Shown here in pieces: positions 5,431-5,724 of a DNA stretch of 5,724 bases (positions are counted from its first letter, which is position 1; every line of letters starts with the position of its first letter). Origin of the DNA: Bacteroidales bacterium (lineage in GTDB: Bacteria; Bacteroidota; Bacteroidia; Bacteroidales; UBA12481). Below the pieces are notes generated by a model. It saw nothing but the letters and a program-made list of their open reading frames with translations. It had not been told where the DNA came from and did not search any database. The stretch spans positions 1-5,724 of the forward strand of contig JAQWAJ010000138.1 of the NCBI GenBank assembly GCA_028707745.1. The letters are read 5' to 3'. Made by a program: the position numbers and the translations under genes.

Positions 5431-5724
5431 ATGGACAAGAAAAAAGTAAAACGGCAGAATATTTTGGAGTTGATTCTCCTGTTAGCTATTGTGATCCTGG
5501 TGAACATGGTTGGTGTTTTTGCCTATCACCGCTTCGACCTGACCCAGGAAAAGCGCTATACCGTATCCGTAGGGACCAAAAACTATCTGAAAGAGCTAAA
5601 GGATATCGTTTACGTAAAAGTATATCTGGGAGATGACAATCTGCCGGCAGGATTTCGCAGGTTGCAGAAGGCCACCCGGGAACTGCTGGATGAGTTCAAA
5701 ATTTACGGGAAAGCAAATTTCGAG
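5431..5724 (+). CDS. gldG: Gld ABC transporter auxiliary component GldG, N-terminal part
   Basis: First 98 codons, open to the right edge. GldG is the membrane-anchored component that works with GldF and the ATPase GldA; most of the protein is periplasmic. The visible part has a basic start (MDKKKVKRQ), one membrane helix at about 11-31 (ILELILLLAIVILVNMVGVFA), and then the family-typical HRFDLTQEKRYTVSVGTKNYL (33-53), leading into the beta strand DIVYVKVYL that opens the ABC-transporter auxiliary domain. The complete family protein is usually more than 500 residues, so most lies beyond the window. ATG 5431 follows TAGGAG by 7 nt and the gldF stop by 10 nt. Identification is firm because of the paired gldF. 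Confidence 0.93.
   Translation, partial: MDKKKVKRQNILELILLLAIVILVNMVGVFAYHRFDLTQEKRYTVSVGTKNYLKELKDIVYVKVYLGDDNLPAGFRRLQKATRELLDEFKIYGKANFE

Noticed and set aside
1..5724. CRISPR array, insertion sequence, tRNA/rRNA or defence system
   Set aside because: No repeated spacer units, transposase, terminal repeats or RNA gene signatures were seen; the window is filled with envelope and housekeeping genes.

Overview
This window reads as ordinary chromosomal DNA from a member of the Bacteroidota, probably a free-living or environmental lineage. The reasons are: a gldF-gldG pair; lipoprotein signal peptides of the kind common in this phylum on two genes; a probable DUF4249-type lipoprotein; and exact copies of the Bacteroidota promoter element TAnnTTTG ahead of surE and gldF. 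Lipid A synthesis (lpxB) shows a Gram-negative outer membrane. Genus cannot be read from the sequence.

Layout. Positions 1-1191 (minus) hold most of a MacA/HlyD-type efflux adaptor lipoprotein whose C-terminus runs off the left edge. A 180-bp gap follows, with a weak terminator-like element and no convincing gene. Positions 1372-2364 (minus) encode a 330-residue secreted lipoprotein, probably DUF4249-like, read best from ATG 2364. Positions 2365-2427 form a short divergent control region. On the plus strand come surE (2428-3198), a 97-residue three-helix membrane protein of unknown function (3209-3502) and lpxB (3522-4640), tightly spaced and probably one operon. A weak terminator and a fresh promoter separate them from gldF (4689-5420) and the start of gldG (5431 to the right edge).

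How the genes fit together. Most products act at the cell envelope: an efflux adaptor, an outer-membrane-type lipoprotein, a lipid A glycosyltransferase with a small membrane partner of unknown role, and the membrane parts of the Gld ABC transporter. SurE is a nucleotidase that commonly sits beside lpxB in this phylum without an obvious biochemical link.

The most notable non-coding structure is an imperfect 13-bp inverted repeat at 2378-2414. Its arms place two outward-facing TAnnTTTG-like boxes back to back, and each arm ends exactly 13 nt from a start codon (surE on plus, the lipoprotein on minus). A second curiosity is a 5-codon mini-ORF between surE and the small membrane gene, joined to both by ATGA overlaps. 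I found no mobile element, CRISPR array, RNA gene or defence system. No wholly new multi-gene system is evident.
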